A DNA stretch of 64,000 nt from JAWMQL01 sp033283165 (GCA_033283165.1 JAWMQL010000009.1:170897-234896); one strand, 5' to 3'. Positions 36,847 to 46,608 are shown, counted from the stretch's first letter. The notes: generated by a model not told the origin, from the sequence alone. Made by a program: numbers and translations.

Positions 36847-39798
36847 TTACAGCTCCCTAATCGACAGCTCCAGTTCCTCCGCCAGGGCCGCGGCCTGACT
36901 GGCGCCACTGGCGCTGACAATCACCGCGGTACTGGCCAGTTCCGGCGCCAGGTAGGTTTCTGCAACGCGTTGCAGGTCCGCCAGGGTCACGGCCAGAATC
37001 CGCTGGCGCAGGGCCTCGCGCTGGGCGTGACTGCGGCCGAACAGTCGGTTGTGGAAATCCTGCTTGGCTTCGCCGGCCGGGGAGCTGGGCTTGTCCAGGC
37101 CGCCGATGACGCCGAGGATAGCCTCTTCCAGGGCCCGTTCGTCATGCGAACTTTCCACCACCCAGCGCACCGACCGATCGAAATCCGCCAGGGTTTCCGC
37201 CAGCCGCGGGTCGCGGTAGGAATAGAAACGGAACGCGGCGACGCCTGAGTCCTGGCTGGCGCCACCACCATAGGCACCGCCCTGTTCCCGGATCGCGCGA
37301 TGCAGGTAGCCGTTGCGCAGGAAGCCGCCGAGCACCAGCAGGGCGGCCGCGTCCGGGTGTGCCACAGGTACGGTGGGGTAAGCGCGGGCACAGAAATTAA
37401 CCTGGGTGTTGGCCAGCCATAGCTCGCGCACGGCCTCGCGCCGGGCCGCCATTGACAGGCCCCCTGCAGCACCGGGCTGGACGACCCCCGAGAGGATGCC
37501 GGCCGCTTCCGCGGCCAATTGCTGGACCTCGTCATTCTCGGCGATGGTCAGCAGCTGCGGCGCCGCGGCCTGGACCTTGCGATGCAGGGTGTTCAACTCT
37601 GCAGCCAGTTTCTCCCGCGCATCGCTCTCACGCAGGGCTTCGTCCAGCTTGCGCATGGCCGTGATGCCGGCCAGGCCGCTGAGCTGGTGATTGAGGTCGG
37701 CCAGCGGGCTCATACCCGCGCAGGCCGCCGCCATGGCGAGGCCGTGACCATTGCCGGTGACGGACTGTTCCCGGCGCGCGCGCTGCTGGCTGACCAGATC
37801 GCGGATTCGATCCGGTTCGTCGAATCGGGCGCTCGCCAGGGTATCCGCCATCAACTCGACCTGGGCCAGGCTGTTGCGGGTCAGGGCTTTGGAGGACAGG
37901 ACAAAATTGGCCTGCACCTGTTGCTCGTCGTCCACCTTGCCGCGCATGGCGGTGAAGGCGTTGATGGCCCCCACCGAGGCCGCCTGCCGGTGCTGGGTTT
38001 CCAGGTAGCTGTGTTCCCCCAGGCCGGTTTCGGTCAGGGCATGGGTATACAGGGGCAGCAGCTGCAGTTCTGTGGCAGCCATCGCCGGCAGCGGCGAGAT
38101 CCACTGCTGGTAGACCAGGCCGTTGGTGCCCTGGCCGTAGGTGGTAACCGGCAGGCCGGCCAGCTGCTGTTCCTGGAACGCGAGTTCCGGCAGCCGGGTG
38201 GGAACGTCGGCCAGCCCGACCCGGGGCAGGACACTGTCATCGTCCTGTTGTTCCTGCCGTGCCTTGAGGGCAGCGGCCAGCTCCACGGTGGCGCGTATTG
38301 CGCTGTCATCCATACTGTCCCGAATGCTGGCCAGGCGTTCCGCTTCCCGTTCCGCGCGGCGGGCTGACAGGCCGGTGTCAGGTTCCATAACCAGGGTCAC
38401 CCGGTGCGGGTTGTCGAGCAGCAATTCGCGCGCCAGGCGCTTGATGTAGTCGGGGTCGGCGATGTGCTGGCGCAGGGTGTCGATTACCGGATCCAGGTCC
38501 AGTACGGCGATCGGGTCACCGTAGTGGGTGGCGGCTCCCAGGCACTGCAGAATCAGCTGCAGACCATAGGGATAGGAGTCGCCGCTCACCTCGCGCTGGT
38601 GCAGTTCCAACTGGTGTAAAACCGCCTCTACCCGGTCCAGGGGTACTCCCTCGGTAGCGACCCGCTCCAGCACCGCGAGTACGTCCCGCTCCAGGTCGTC
38701 GGCGCGATCCGCCTCGCTGCCCTCTATGCCGCAGACGAAAACGAGTTCGCGCATGGAATCCTCCAGCCCGCACAAGGGGGAGGGCGCCTGTCCCAGGGGT
38801 GTGGTTTCCAGCAGGTGCATCAATGGTGCGGCGCTGTTGTCGATGAGTACCGAAGACAGCAGCTGCGCTTCCAGCAACTGTTCCAGCTCGCTGCTCTCCC
38901 CCAGCATCCAGCCGATAACGATGTGGGTCTTGCCGCTGGTGTCCTCTCCCTCGTCGTAGGCGTAGCCGGTGCGGCAGCGAACCGGTGCCGGGAGGCGCTG
39001 TTCCGGCTGCACCTGGATTCGCTGGTCCAGCCGGCCGAAGCGCGCCAGGGCGCGCTCTTCGAAGGTCGCCTGTAATTCCGCCGCCGGGGTATCGCCGAAG
39101 GTCATAAAGATGGCGTTGCTGGGGTGGTAATGACTGCTGTAGAAAGCCTGCAGCTGTTCGTAGCTCAGCTCCGGGATGTGTTCCGGGTCACCGCCGCTGT
39201 TGTAGTGGTAGGTGCTGGTCGGAAAGAGCTGTTCGCAGAGTTTTTGCCACAGGGCGCTGGTCACCGAGCTCATGGCGCCCTTCATTTCGTTGAAGACCAC
39301 GCCCTTGAACTGCAGTTCGCTGGCCGGATTGTCCGGTTCGGAAAATTCCACCCGGTGCCCCTCCTGGGCAAAGTCCAGCGGGTCAAGGCGAGAGAAAAAA
39401 ACCGCGTCGAGGTAGACGTCGAGCAGGTTGTTGAAGTCCTTGCGGTTCTGGCTGGCAAACGGATAGGCGGTCCAGTCGGAGCTGGTGAACGCGTTCATAA
39501 ACGTGTTCAAAGAGCGGCGCAACATCATGAAGAAGGGATCGCGCACCGGGTAGCGCTCGCTGCCGCAGAGGGCGGTGTGCTCGAGAATGTGGGCTACCCC
39601 GGTGGAATCCTCAGGCACCGTGCGCAGGGCCACCAGAAACACATTTTCCTCGTAGTCAGAGGCGAGGTGATAGTGCACGGCACCGGTCGCGCGGTGCTCG
39701 AACTGCTCCACCCGGATATTCAGCGAGTCTATCCGCGCCTGGCGGACAGGGTTGAAAGCGGGGTGGGCCCGGGGCAGGGCCTGGTTGGCATCATTCAT
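36847..39798 (-). CDS. M16C insulinase-family metalloprotease, PreP-like
   Basis: A 983-residue protease of the PreP/M16C group, which fold as one chain of two homologous halves enclosing a peptide-sized chamber. The inverted zinc motif HILEH is at residues 70-74 (His70, Glu73, His74), with the distal Glu in the segment about 75 residues later. YAYDEGEDTSGKTHIVIGWM begins the second domain, and QGGAYGGGASQD is the C-terminal Arg/Tyr substrate-binding region. There is no signal peptide, so it is cytosolic and may clear free peptides. It follows the cyclotransferase gene by 31 bases in the same direction. The length is typical. Confidence 0.9.
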   Translation of the reverse strand: MNDANQALPRAHPAFNPVRQARIDSLNIRVEQFEHRATGAVHYHLASDYEENVFLVALRTVPEDSTGVAHILEHTALCGSERYPVRDPFFMMLRRSLNTFMNAFTSSDWTAYPFASQNRKDFNNLLDVYLDAVFFSRLDPLDFAQEGHRVEFSEPDNPASELQFKGVVFNEMKGAMSSVTSALWQKLCEQLFPTSTYHYNSGGDPEHIPELSYEQLQAFYSSHYHPSNAIFMTFGDTPAAELQATFEERALARFGRLDQRIQVQPEQRLPAPVRCRTGYAYDEGEDTSGKTHIVIGWMLGESSELEQLLEAQLLSSVLIDNSAAPLMHLLETTPLGQAPSPLCGLEDSMRELVFVCGIEGSEADRADDLERDVLAVLERVATEGVPLDRVEAVLHQLELHQREVSGDSYPYGLQLILQCLGAATHYGDPIAVLDLDPVIDTLRQHIADPDYIKRLARELLLDNPHRVTLVMEPDTGLSARRAEREAERLASIRDSMDDSAIRATVELAAALKARQEQQDDDSVLPRVGLADVPTRLPELAFQEQQLAGLPVTTYGQGTNGLVYQQWISPLPAMAATELQLLPLYTHALTETGLGEHSYLETQHRQAASVGAINAFTAMRGKVDDEQQVQANFVLSSKALTRNSLAQVELMADTLASARFDEPDRIRDLVSQQRARREQSVTGNGHGLAMAAACAGMSPLADLNHQLSGLAGITAMRKLDEALRESDAREKLAAELNTLHRKVQAAAPQLLTIAENDEVQQLAAEAAGILSGVVQPGAAGGLSMAARREAVRELWLANTQVNFCARAYPTVPVAHPDAAALLVLGGFLRNGYLHRAIREQGGAYGGGASQDSGVAAFRFYSYRDPRLAETLADFDRSVRWVVESSHDERALEEAILGVIGGLDKPSSPAGEAKQDFHNRLFGRSHAQREALRQRILAVTLADLQRVAETYLAPELASTAVIVSASGASQAAALAEELELSIREL

Positions 39799-39829
39799 AA
39801 GTTCAGTGTCTGGCGGAAATGGCGCCAGT

Positions 39830-40627
39830 TTACCGCGAACCGGCCGCCGCTTCTCCCTTTTCGGCTCTTTCTTCCGGGGCTACCAGCTCAATGCGGTACA
39901 TCCAGGGCCAGCGTTTGCCGGTCACCCAGACACCGCCATCCCGCGGATCGCGCGCGATACCGTTCAGCACCTCGGTGTCCGGGCGCCGCTCGGGGGTCGG
40001 CAATATACCGGCGAGGTCAATCGCGGCCGAGACTACTCCGCTGGCGGGATCGATAACCAGGATCCGGTCAGTTCCCCAGACATTCGCCCAGATCTTGCCA
40101 TCGATCCATTCCAGTTCGTTCAGCCATTTCACCGGGCTGCCATTTTCGGTAACCCGGATAGAGTGGGTGATGGTCTCCGACTCCGGCGACAGGAAATGCA
40201 GCTGGTCAGAGCCGTCGCTGTACACCAGTTGCCCGCCGTCATGCGTGATGCCCCAGCCCTCGCCCGGAATACGGAAGTGGTGACTGAATTCCAGGGTATC
40301 CCGGTCGTAGACCAGTACCGCGCGCGCACGCCAGGTCAACTGGTACAGATGGTCGCCGAACAGGGTCAGGCCCTCGGCAAACAGCCGCGGGTGCAGCCGC
40401 CGGCTGATCTCCAGGGCGCCGCTGTCGAAGTCATAGCGCAGCAGTCGCGATTCACCGTAGCCGCCGGCGCTGAGATACAGCTTGCCATCGGCGATTTCCA
40501 GTCCCTGCACGTAGTGGGACCGGTCCTGCGGCTTGCGCTCGATAACGCGATAATCGTAAACGCGTTGGGCCAGGGCGAGGGGGGCCAGCGTGAGCAGCAG
40601 CATAATGGCTGCGGATTTCAGGTTCAC
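39830..40627 (-). CDS. Glutamine cyclotransferase (glutaminyl-peptide cyclase)
   Basis: A 265-residue exported five-bladed propeller of the plant/bacterial glutamine cyclotransferase family, which makes N-terminal pyroglutamate. Signs are HYVQGLEIADGKLYLSAGGYG, FAEGLTLFGDHLYQLTW, EGWGITHDGGQLVYSDGSDQ, LNELEWIDGKIWANVW and DTEVLNGIARDP. A signal peptide (LLLTLAPLALA) is at the N-terminus. The start is the GTG at 40627, sharing GTGA with the mnmC stop; an ATG at 40603 is also possible. The same frame stays open through all of mnmC, but that upstream part is a shadow of mnmC. Confidence 0.88.
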   Translation of the reverse strand: MNLKSAAIMLLLTLAPLALAQRVYDYRVIERKPQDRSHYVQGLEIADGKLYLSAGGYGESRLLRYDFDSGALEISRRLHPRLFAEGLTLFGDHLYQLTWRARAVLVYDRDTLEFSHHFRIPGEGWGITHDGGQLVYSDGSDQLHFLSPESETITHSIRVTENGSPVKWLNELEWIDGKIWANVWGTDRILVIDPASGVVSAAIDLAGILPTPERRPDTEVLNGIARDPRDGGVWVTGKRWPWMYRIELVAPEERAEKGEAAAGSR

Positions 40628-42639
40628 AGGTGCAGCTTGCCGCGGCGTATATCGCGGATGGTAAAGCGAGCCGGAGCGAGGGCCCGGTACAGTTCCCGGC
40701 TCAGTGGCAGGGGCTCGGCGCAGATCAGGCTGGCCAGCAACTCGCCCGCCAGGGGGGTGGAGCTGAGGCCGCGGGAGCCATGGCCAGTGTTGAGGTAGAG
40801 GCCGCTCACGTAGTCTCCTGTTCGCCTGATGTCCTGTTTCGCATTCTTGCCCAGGGCGGCAAAGTTGTGCAAGAAGGCTGCGCGGTCTGGCACAGGTCCC
40901 ACCAGTGGCAGGTAATCCGGACTGGCGCAGCGGAATCCCACCCGGCCGGGCAGGGTCTCGCCATCGAGTTGGTCCAGCGCGGCCCGCCAGCCGGGCACCG
41001 CCCGGGCCAGCCCCTGCAGATTGTGGCGCTGGTCCTCGGGGCGCAGGCGGGTAGACTTGCCGCGGGTATCGAAACTGGCGCCGATGGTCTGGCTGGCTCC
41101 GCGCGGTGGGGGGATATAGCCCTCGTGACACAGTACCGCGCGCAGCGTTCTCCAGGGGCCGGATGCCGGCAGGTCGCTGGTCTGGCCTCGAATTCCCCGC
41201 AGGGGCAGCCAATCCAGGTCGGGAAACCGGCTCGCCGCGGTACCGGTCGCCACGATCGCGCAGTCGGCCTGCCAGCAGCGGCCATCCGCCGCCTGCGCCA
41301 GCCAGCCTTGCGCTGTCACCGCGAGCTGCAAGTTGCCGCAGTGTTCCACCAGTTCGATGTCTTCGCCAGTGAGCAGCGCGCGGCACACCGCCGGCGGGTT
41401 CAGCCAGCCCGACCCCGGGTACCAGTAACCGGGAAGGTCCTGCGACACACCCAACAGCTCGCTCGCCCGGACCGCGTCCACCACCTGCGCCAGGTCGGGC
41501 ACCGGAGCCAGCAGGGCTGCCATCCGCTGCAACTCGCCCTCGTCCGCGACTTGCTGGAAACTGCCACACAGTTCGCCGTCGATCCGCGGCTGCAGGACGC
41601 CTTCGGTGAACAACTGGCGATAGGCGGAGGCGGCGTGCAGGTAGCTCTGCAGGGCAAAGTCCAGCAGCGGAGAGTGGCGGTGAGACAGGCGGGTGTACAG
41701 CACCCCCTGGTGGTTGCCCGAGGCCTCCCCGGCCACTCCCCCGCGGTCCAGCAGAATCACCTGTATCCCACGCCTGGCCAGAGCGCGAGCGGTATGACAG
41801 CCGGCCAGCCCGGCGCCGATGACCAGGGCCCGCTCCGGCGCTCGCGGTACCTGCCCGGGCAGGTCCCAGGGCGTGCCGGTGGGCAAGCCCGCCATGGGTT
41901 GCACGCACAGCTTTGCGTGCAGGCACTCGCGCTTGCGACCGAATCCGGGGACCCTCTGCACCTCGAAACCGGCCGCCTGCAGGGCGCGTCGGACCCGCCC
42001 GGCGACGGTAAAGGTTGCCAGGGTGGCGCGGGGCCGGCTCAGTCGTGCCAGCGCCTGGAACAACTGCCCGGTCCACATGCTCTCGTTGCGCGCCGGCGCG
42101 AAGCCATCCAGGTACCAGGCGTCCACGGTGCCCGCTGCGCTGGCGGCGAGTTCGCTGAATGCCGCGGTGGCCTCCTCCCACCACAGGTCGAGGATAATTG
42201 CGCCGTCCTCCAGCAGCAGTCGATGTTGTCCCACCACGGCGGGGGGATATACCGGCAGCAGTTGCTGTAACAGCTCTGCCAGCTCCGGCCAGGGTGCCAG
42301 GGCCCTGACCAGGTCTTCGCGTTCCAGTGGGTGCAGTTCCACCGCCAGGTAGTGCAGGCGCGGGCGAGGGGAGGGCAGGCTGCGCCACGCCTGCCAGGTG
42401 AGCAGGAAGTTAAGGCCGGTGCCGAAGCCGGTTTCGCCAATACGGAAAACGCCCGCGGGCCGGTTTAGCCAGCGCTCGGGCAGGCGGTTGCCACGCAGGA
42501 ATACATGCCGGCTTTCCGCTGCGCCGTCGTCGCGCGAGTAGTAGACATCGCCGAACTCCGCTGCCACAGGGACCTCGCCCGCGGTCCAGTCGAGCCGCGC
42601 GGTTGCGGCGGTCCGCCAGGGCGTATTGCCGCGGATCAT
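40624..42639 (-). CDS. mnmC: Bifunctional tRNA mnm5s2U34 biosynthesis enzyme MnmC
   Basis: A 671-residue fusion. The N-terminal MnmD methyltransferase (about 1-250) has FGDVYYSRDDGAAESRHVFL and the SAM-binding GETGFGTGLNFLL. The C-terminal FAD oxidoreductase MnmC1 (about 260-671) starts with VIGAGLAGCHTARALARRG and ends with NTGHGSRGLSSTPLAGE. It demodifies cmnm5 to nm5 and methylates to mnm5 at the wobble uridine of tRNAs. Its start overlaps the stop of the upstream gene by 4 bases, and its stop overlaps the cyclotransferase start, so three genes are coupled. The length matches E. coli MnmC (668). Confidence 0.95.
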   Translation of the reverse strand: MIRGNTPWRTAATARLDWTAGEVPVAAEFGDVYYSRDDGAAESRHVFLRGNRLPERWLNRPAGVFRIGETGFGTGLNFLLTWQAWRSLPSPRPRLHYLAVELHPLEREDLVRALAPWPELAELLQQLLPVYPPAVVGQHRLLLEDGAIILDLWWEEATAAFSELAASAAGTVDAWYLDGFAPARNESMWTGQLFQALARLSRPRATLATFTVAGRVRRALQAAGFEVQRVPGFGRKRECLHAKLCVQPMAGLPTGTPWDLPGQVPRAPERALVIGAGLAGCHTARALARRGIQVILLDRGGVAGEASGNHQGVLYTRLSHRHSPLLDFALQSYLHAASAYRQLFTEGVLQPRIDGELCGSFQQVADEGELQRMAALLAPVPDLAQVVDAVRASELLGVSQDLPGYWYPGSGWLNPPAVCRALLTGEDIELVEHCGNLQLAVTAQGWLAQAADGRCWQADCAIVATGTAASRFPDLDWLPLRGIRGQTSDLPASGPWRTLRAVLCHEGYIPPPRGASQTIGASFDTRGKSTRLRPEDQRHNLQGLARAVPGWRAALDQLDGETLPGRVGFRCASPDYLPLVGPVPDRAAFLHNFAALGKNAKQDIRRTGDYVSGLYLNTGHGSRGLSSTPLAGELLASLICAEPLPLSRELYRALAPARFTIRDIRRGKLHL

Positions 42640-43673
42640 CCGGCCTGGTTCAGGCCAATCTCGGCGGGCAGCCAGGCGGGGAGGTGGGCCCCTTTCACCG
42701 CGAGCAGGTCAGACACGGCGAACACGTGCAGTTCCGGGGTGCCCCCGGGAGGCGCGTACAGCGTCACCAGATAGTCGCCCGCGTTGACGTTCTGCGGCAA
42801 ACGCAACTCCCAGCGGTCGTCGCGTATGCGCAGGGTGCTGTCGCCGGGCTGCAAGCGGATCCGGGCGATGTAGTGGTTCTTGCCCACCGGGCGGAGGCTG
42901 CGACTCTCGCTGGCGATCAGGGAGCCGAACAGGTGCGTCCGGGCAGACAGAATGGGGGCGATATCGCGGCGACTCTCCGGGATGGCCGGGTCTGCCAGCC
43001 GGCGGCTGATCTGGGCCAGGGCTGTGCTGCCCTCGGCTCCGGTAAGGCGCAATTTACCCGCGCTGAAAGGAATCCGTGCCAGGTTGCTGGCATCCGCCGC
43101 TGCCGCCTCGCGGCGCGCCACCTCCTCTGGACTGGGGAGGGTCTGCTCGGATTCCTGCAGGTCAGTGTAGTAATTGTTCAGCAGCCGGTGCAGACGGGCC
43201 ACGTTCTCGGTCTCCTGCTCCGCGTTGTAATCCGGCGAGTGTACATTCAGTGGCCGGCTCTCCAGTTGGGGGGTGGCAGACTCTTCCGGCGTCCCGTTGT
43301 CGCTTCTGTCCTGCGCCGCGAGTTGCTCTCGGCGCAGCGCAACCTCGCGCTCGGCCAGGGATAGCAGCTGTTGCTGGATGCGCAGTTTTTCCTCGGCCAG
43401 CTTGCGCACCGCAGGATTGCTGCTCTGCTGTGGCGGGGTGTTTTCGGTGTTAAGCAGGGCCAGTGTTTTCTGGTAGTGCTCCAACTCGGATTCCAGTGCC
43501 TGCCGTTGCTCGACCAGGATGCTGAGTTCAGCTTGCTCCGCCAACGGGTCGGCACTGGCGGGAACCGCGCAGCATCCCAGTGCCAGCAGGACTGCACCCA
43601 GAATGGTCCGGAGGCGCTCGCGGGCGCGTGGCGTGGCAACAGGAGGGAAGTTGACCGGGTACGGCTCAGCCAT
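42636..43673 (-). CDS. Hypothetical periplasmic protein with coiled coil
   Basis: A 345-residue protein not recognised. A long N-region precedes a hydrophobic signal sequence (ILGAVLLALGCCAVPASA, cleavage near residue 42). Residues about 45-120 are Glu/Gln/Leu-rich heptad-like coiled coil (LEQ/ERREVALRREQ). Then follows an acidic, Ser/Pro-rich linker and a C-terminal domain of about 120 residues with beta-type sequence (NHYIARIRLQPGDSTLRIRD). A Cys pair at about 34-35 in the signal region is not in lipobox context. It is the first gene of the mnmC operon (4-base overlap), an unusual partner for a tRNA enzyme. Confidence 0.65.
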   Translation of the reverse strand: MAEPYPVNFPPVATPRARERLRTILGAVLLALGCCAVPASADPLAEQAELSILVEQRQALESELEHYQKTLALLNTENTPPQQSSNPAVRKLAEEKLRIQQQLLSLAEREVALRREQLAAQDRSDNGTPEESATPQLESRPLNVHSPDYNAEQETENVARLHRLLNNYYTDLQESEQTLPSPEEVARREAAAADASNLARIPFSAGKLRLTGAEGSTALAQISRRLADPAIPESRRDIAPILSARTHLFGSLIASESRSLRPVGKNHYIARIRLQPGDSTLRIRDDRWELRLPQNVNAGDYLVTLYAPPGGTPELHVFAVSDLLAVKGAHLPAWLPAEIGLNQAG

Positions 43674-43805
43674 GCGGTTTTCCAGTGTTATCGTGACGAA
43701 ATGATAACAAATTCATGCTGTTAGCGATATCTCGGGATGCCATGGCACGCTGGCGTTCCGGGCTCGCTGGTATTAGAATGCGCCAGCGATTACCCAGAGG
43801 TATGC

Positions 43806-44324
43806 ATGAGTCAGAATCAATCCCGAAGCCTTCCCCGTGAACAGTTCCTCAGCCTGAGCGGCAACCTGCTGTACAAGGCATTCCAGGAGGCGTCGCGCAC
43901 TGAAGCCAAACGTCTGTTCCGCGACCTGGCCCGGGGCGAAGTGCCCGCCCTGACCCAGGTCCGGATGGAGGACGGCAGCCTGGTGCGCTTCGACCTGGCG
44001 CTGGACCACAGTGAGTACCGCGGTGTGATCAATTTCGGCGCCTTTCGCAGCAGCCTGCAAAGTCTGATCACCAGTATCGCGAAAGTACTCAAGGAGCAGC
44101 AGGAGATCCCGATGTTCGATGCCGAGGGCCAGGAGGGCCATTCCCTGTTCGGCGTCCCCGGCATGATGATCGATGATGAGCAGCTCAATGTAATGATGCT
44201 GGGCGTGGATACCGCCACTCACCGGCCGGCTATCATCCTGCGATTGATGTACATGGACCCGGCCCAGTTCATCGACCCGGACGCTGAACAGGTGGCGGCC
44301 CGCGGGGGCAGCGACAGCGCCTGA
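43806..44324 (+). CDS. Hypothetical protein
   Basis: A 172-residue soluble protein, not recognised. LSLSGNLLYKAFQEASRTEAKRLFRDLARGE is helical; MEDGSLVRFDLALDHSEYRGVINFGAF and GVDTATHRPAIILRLMYMDP are mixed beta. No signal peptide or metal motif is seen. AGAGG lies 5 bases before the ATG at 43806. Its stop is 4 bases from the stop of the convergent MaoC gene. It could be a small regulatory or adaptor protein, but nothing supports a specific job. Confidence 0.6.
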   Translation: MSQNQSRSLPREQFLSLSGNLLYKAFQEASRTEAKRLFRDLARGEVPALTQVRMEDGSLVRFDLALDHSEYRGVINFGAFRSSLQSLITSIAKVLKEQQEIPMFDAEGQEGHSLFGVPGMMIDDEQLNVMMLGVDTATHRPAIILRLMYMDPAQFIDPDAEQVAARGGSDSA

Positions 44325-44328
44325 GGAG

Positions 44329-44805
44329 TCAGTTCTCCACGCTGACGCGGGGAATATCGGGTGCCTCCAGGTGCAGCTTTTCTGTCGGAGCGATCACCTC
44401 CGCCACACCCGTGGCAACCAGTTTGTCGTGCTGGTTATAGGCTTTGCAGTCCACTGTGACCACCTTACGGCGGTCCTGTTTGTCGGTCACTTCCAGCCTG
44501 ACCGTGACCGTATCGCCAATTTTCACCGGGGCCCGGAAACGCAGTGACTGGCCCAGGTAGATCGTGCCCGGACCGGGCAATTCAAGCGCCAGGGCGGCGG
44601 AAATGAAGGCGCCTGTCAGCATGCCGTGGGCGATGCACTCGCCAAATGGAGTGCTCGCAGCATAGTCGGGATCCAGGTGGACCGGGTTGACGTCACCGGA
44701 TACGGCGGCAAACAATTGGATATCGCGCTGCTGCACGTCGCGCTGGTAACTGGCCCGCTGACCTATTTCTATGTCGTCGTAGATGTGGTTGTGTAATAAC
44801 GCCAT
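44329..44805 (-). CDS. MaoC-family enoyl-CoA hydratase
   Basis: A 158-residue hot-dog-fold hydratase. AVSGDVNPVHLDPDYA holds the catalytic Asp and His of (R)-specific enoyl-CoA hydratases (D-x4-H), and FGECIAHGMLTGAFISAAL is the substrate-binding helix. It converts trans-2-enoyl-CoA to (R)-3-hydroxyacyl-CoA, feeding PHA or beta-oxidation. The ATG at 44805 is preferred to the TTG at 44823. Divergent from fadD with a 104-base gap, which fits joint control of fatty-acid metabolism. Confidence 0.88.
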   Translation of the reverse strand: MALLHNHIYDDIEIGQRASYQRDVQQRDIQLFAAVSGDVNPVHLDPDYAASTPFGECIAHGMLTGAFISAALALELPGPGTIYLGQSLRFRAPVKIGDTVTVRLEVTDKQDRRKVVTVDCKAYNQHDKLVATGVAEVIAPTEKLHLEAPDIPRVSVEN

Positions 44806-44909
44806 GGCTTGGTTCCGGCTCAAGGATTTTCAAAGAGTGGGATGATAGCCTACATTGATGTCATGTACTGTGAGAAAGCGGTACGGTTATGGAAAGAGGA
44901 GGTAAGCCG

Positions 44910-46595
44910 ATGTCGGAAGCAGTACTGGCAGAACAAGCGGCCCTGTTTCGCAGCGTGCTGCGTGATCTGGGCGTGCAGGAAACCGTGGATACGGAGCGCT
45001 TCGCCAACGTCGTGGACATGGTGGAAAAATCCATGGCCGAATACGGCGATCGACCCGCCTTCACCAGCCTGGGTCACACCCTGAGCTTTGCCGACGTGGA
45101 CCGGCTGTCTGGTCAGTTCGCGTCCTGGTTGCAGCACCACACCGATCTCGAGGTCGGAGACCGTATCGCGGTACAGATGCCGAACCTGATCCAGTACCCG
45201 GTGGTCGTCTTCGGAGCCCTGCGCGCGGGCATGGTCATCGTCAATACCAATCCCCTGTACAGCGAGCGCGAGGTGGAGCACCAGTTCAATGACGCCGGGG
45301 TCAAGGCCCTGGTGGTGCAGGCCAATGTCGCCCAGACAACGGCGAAAGTGCTGCCAAAAACCCCGGTCCGACATGTGCTGGTAACCGAACTGGCGGACCT
45401 TCACAAACCCCTCAACCGGGTGTTGATCAACGCAGTGGCGAAGTACGTCAAGAAACTCGTGCCGCCATTCAGCATTCCCGGCGCCATGGGCCTCAACCAG
45501 GCCCTCAAGCTGGGGGCGCAGAAGCCCTTCTCGCCGGTGCCGCTGGACCGGGACAGCCTGGCTATGCTGCAGTACACCGGGGGCACCACCGGCGTCGCCA
45601 AGGGCGCCATGCTGTCACACGGCAACCTGGTGTCCAACGTGTTGCAGGCCGACGCCCTGTTCGATACCCACGGCCTGACCGACGAGGACCGGGTACTGGT
45701 ACAACCCCTGCCCGTCTACCACATTTACGCCTTCATGACCTGCGTCTACAGCATGCTGAATGGTAATCACGTCGTTTTTATACCCAATCCGAGAGACCTG
45801 GATTCTGTCGTCAAGATCTTGCGCGACTACCGGCCAGCGGTGTTCTGCGGCCTGAATACCCTGTTCGTGGCCCTGTGCAACAACGAGGAATTCCGCAAGC
45901 TGGATTTCTCCCGTCTCAAGGTCACCCTGTCCGGTGGCATGGCGCTCACGCACGCGGCCGCCGACCAGTGGCGGGAGATTACCGGCTGCGAGGTGGCCGA
46001 GGGTTATGGCCTGACCGAGACCTCGCCGGTGGTGTCCAGCAATCCCGGTAACCGCAAGATCATCGGTACCATCGGACCCCCTATTCCCGGCACCGAGGTC
46101 AAGGTGGCGGACGACGAGGGCAATCCGCTGCCCATCGAGGAGCATGGTGAACTCTGCGTGCGCGGTCCCCAGGTCATGCTGGGTTACTGGCAGCGACCCG
46201 ATGAGACTGCCAAGGTCATCGATGAGGAGGGCTGGTTCCGCACCGGCGATATCGCCAAGATTCGGGCCGACGGTTACCTGCAGATCGTCGACCGCAAGAA
46301 AGACATGATCGTCGTGTCGGGTTTCAACGTATATCCCAACGAGCTCGAAGACGTGCTGTACGAGCACGATGACGTACTGGAGTGCGCCGCCGTCGGGATT
46401 CCGGATGACACCGCGGGCGAGATCATCAAGATGTTCGTGGTCAGCCGCTCCGGCAAACTGACCGCCGAGGAGGTGCGTGAATTCTGCCGCCGCAGCCTGA
46501 CCGCCTACAAGGTGCCCAAACTGATTGAATTCCGGGACGAATTGCCCAAGACCAACGTGGGCAAGATCCTGCGCCGCGAGCTCCGGGACCAGTAA
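44910..46595 (+). CDS. fadD: Long-chain-fatty-acid--CoA ligase
   Basis: A 561-residue acyl-CoA synthetase. Motifs are LQYTGGTTGVAKGAMLSHGN, GYGLTETSP, GDIAKIRADGYLQIVDRKKD, VSGFNVYPNELED and the catalytic Lys in NVGKILRREL. Length and sequence pattern match FadD (E. coli 561 residues). AGGAGG at 44897-44902 lies 7 bases before the ATG at 44910, which settles the start. It activates imported fatty acids for beta-oxidation. hrpA follows after 13 bases in the same direction. Confidence 0.93.
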   Translation: MSEAVLAEQAALFRSVLRDLGVQETVDTERFANVVDMVEKSMAEYGDRPAFTSLGHTLSFADVDRLSGQFASWLQHHTDLEVGDRIAVQMPNLIQYPVVVFGALRAGMVIVNTNPLYSEREVEHQFNDAGVKALVVQANVAQTTAKVLPKTPVRHVLVTELADLHKPLNRVLINAVAKYVKKLVPPFSIPGAMGLNQALKLGAQKPFSPVPLDRDSLAMLQYTGGTTGVAKGAMLSHGNLVSNVLQADALFDTHGLTDEDRVLVQPLPVYHIYAFMTCVYSMLNGNHVVFIPNPRDLDSVVKILRDYRPAVFCGLNTLFVALCNNEEFRKLDFSRLKVTLSGGMALTHAAADQWREITGCEVAEGYGLTETSPVVSSNPGNRKIIGTIGPPIPGTEVKVADDEGNPLPIEEHGELCVRGPQVMLGYWQRPDETAKVIDEEGWFRTGDIAKIRADGYLQIVDRKKDMIVVSGFNVYPNELEDVLYEHDDVLECAAVGIPDDTAGEIIKMFVVSRSGKLTAEEVREFCRRSLTAYKVPKLIEFRDELPKTNVGKILRRELRDQ

Positions 46596-46608
46596 CCAGC
46601 AGAACGCC

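Noticed and set aside
39830..42388. An apparent 852-residue minus-strand protein
   Set aside because: Its first 580 or so residues are a Pro/Arg/Gly-rich shadow of mnmC. The real gene is only the last 265 residues (glutamine cyclotransferase), starting at the GTG at 40627.
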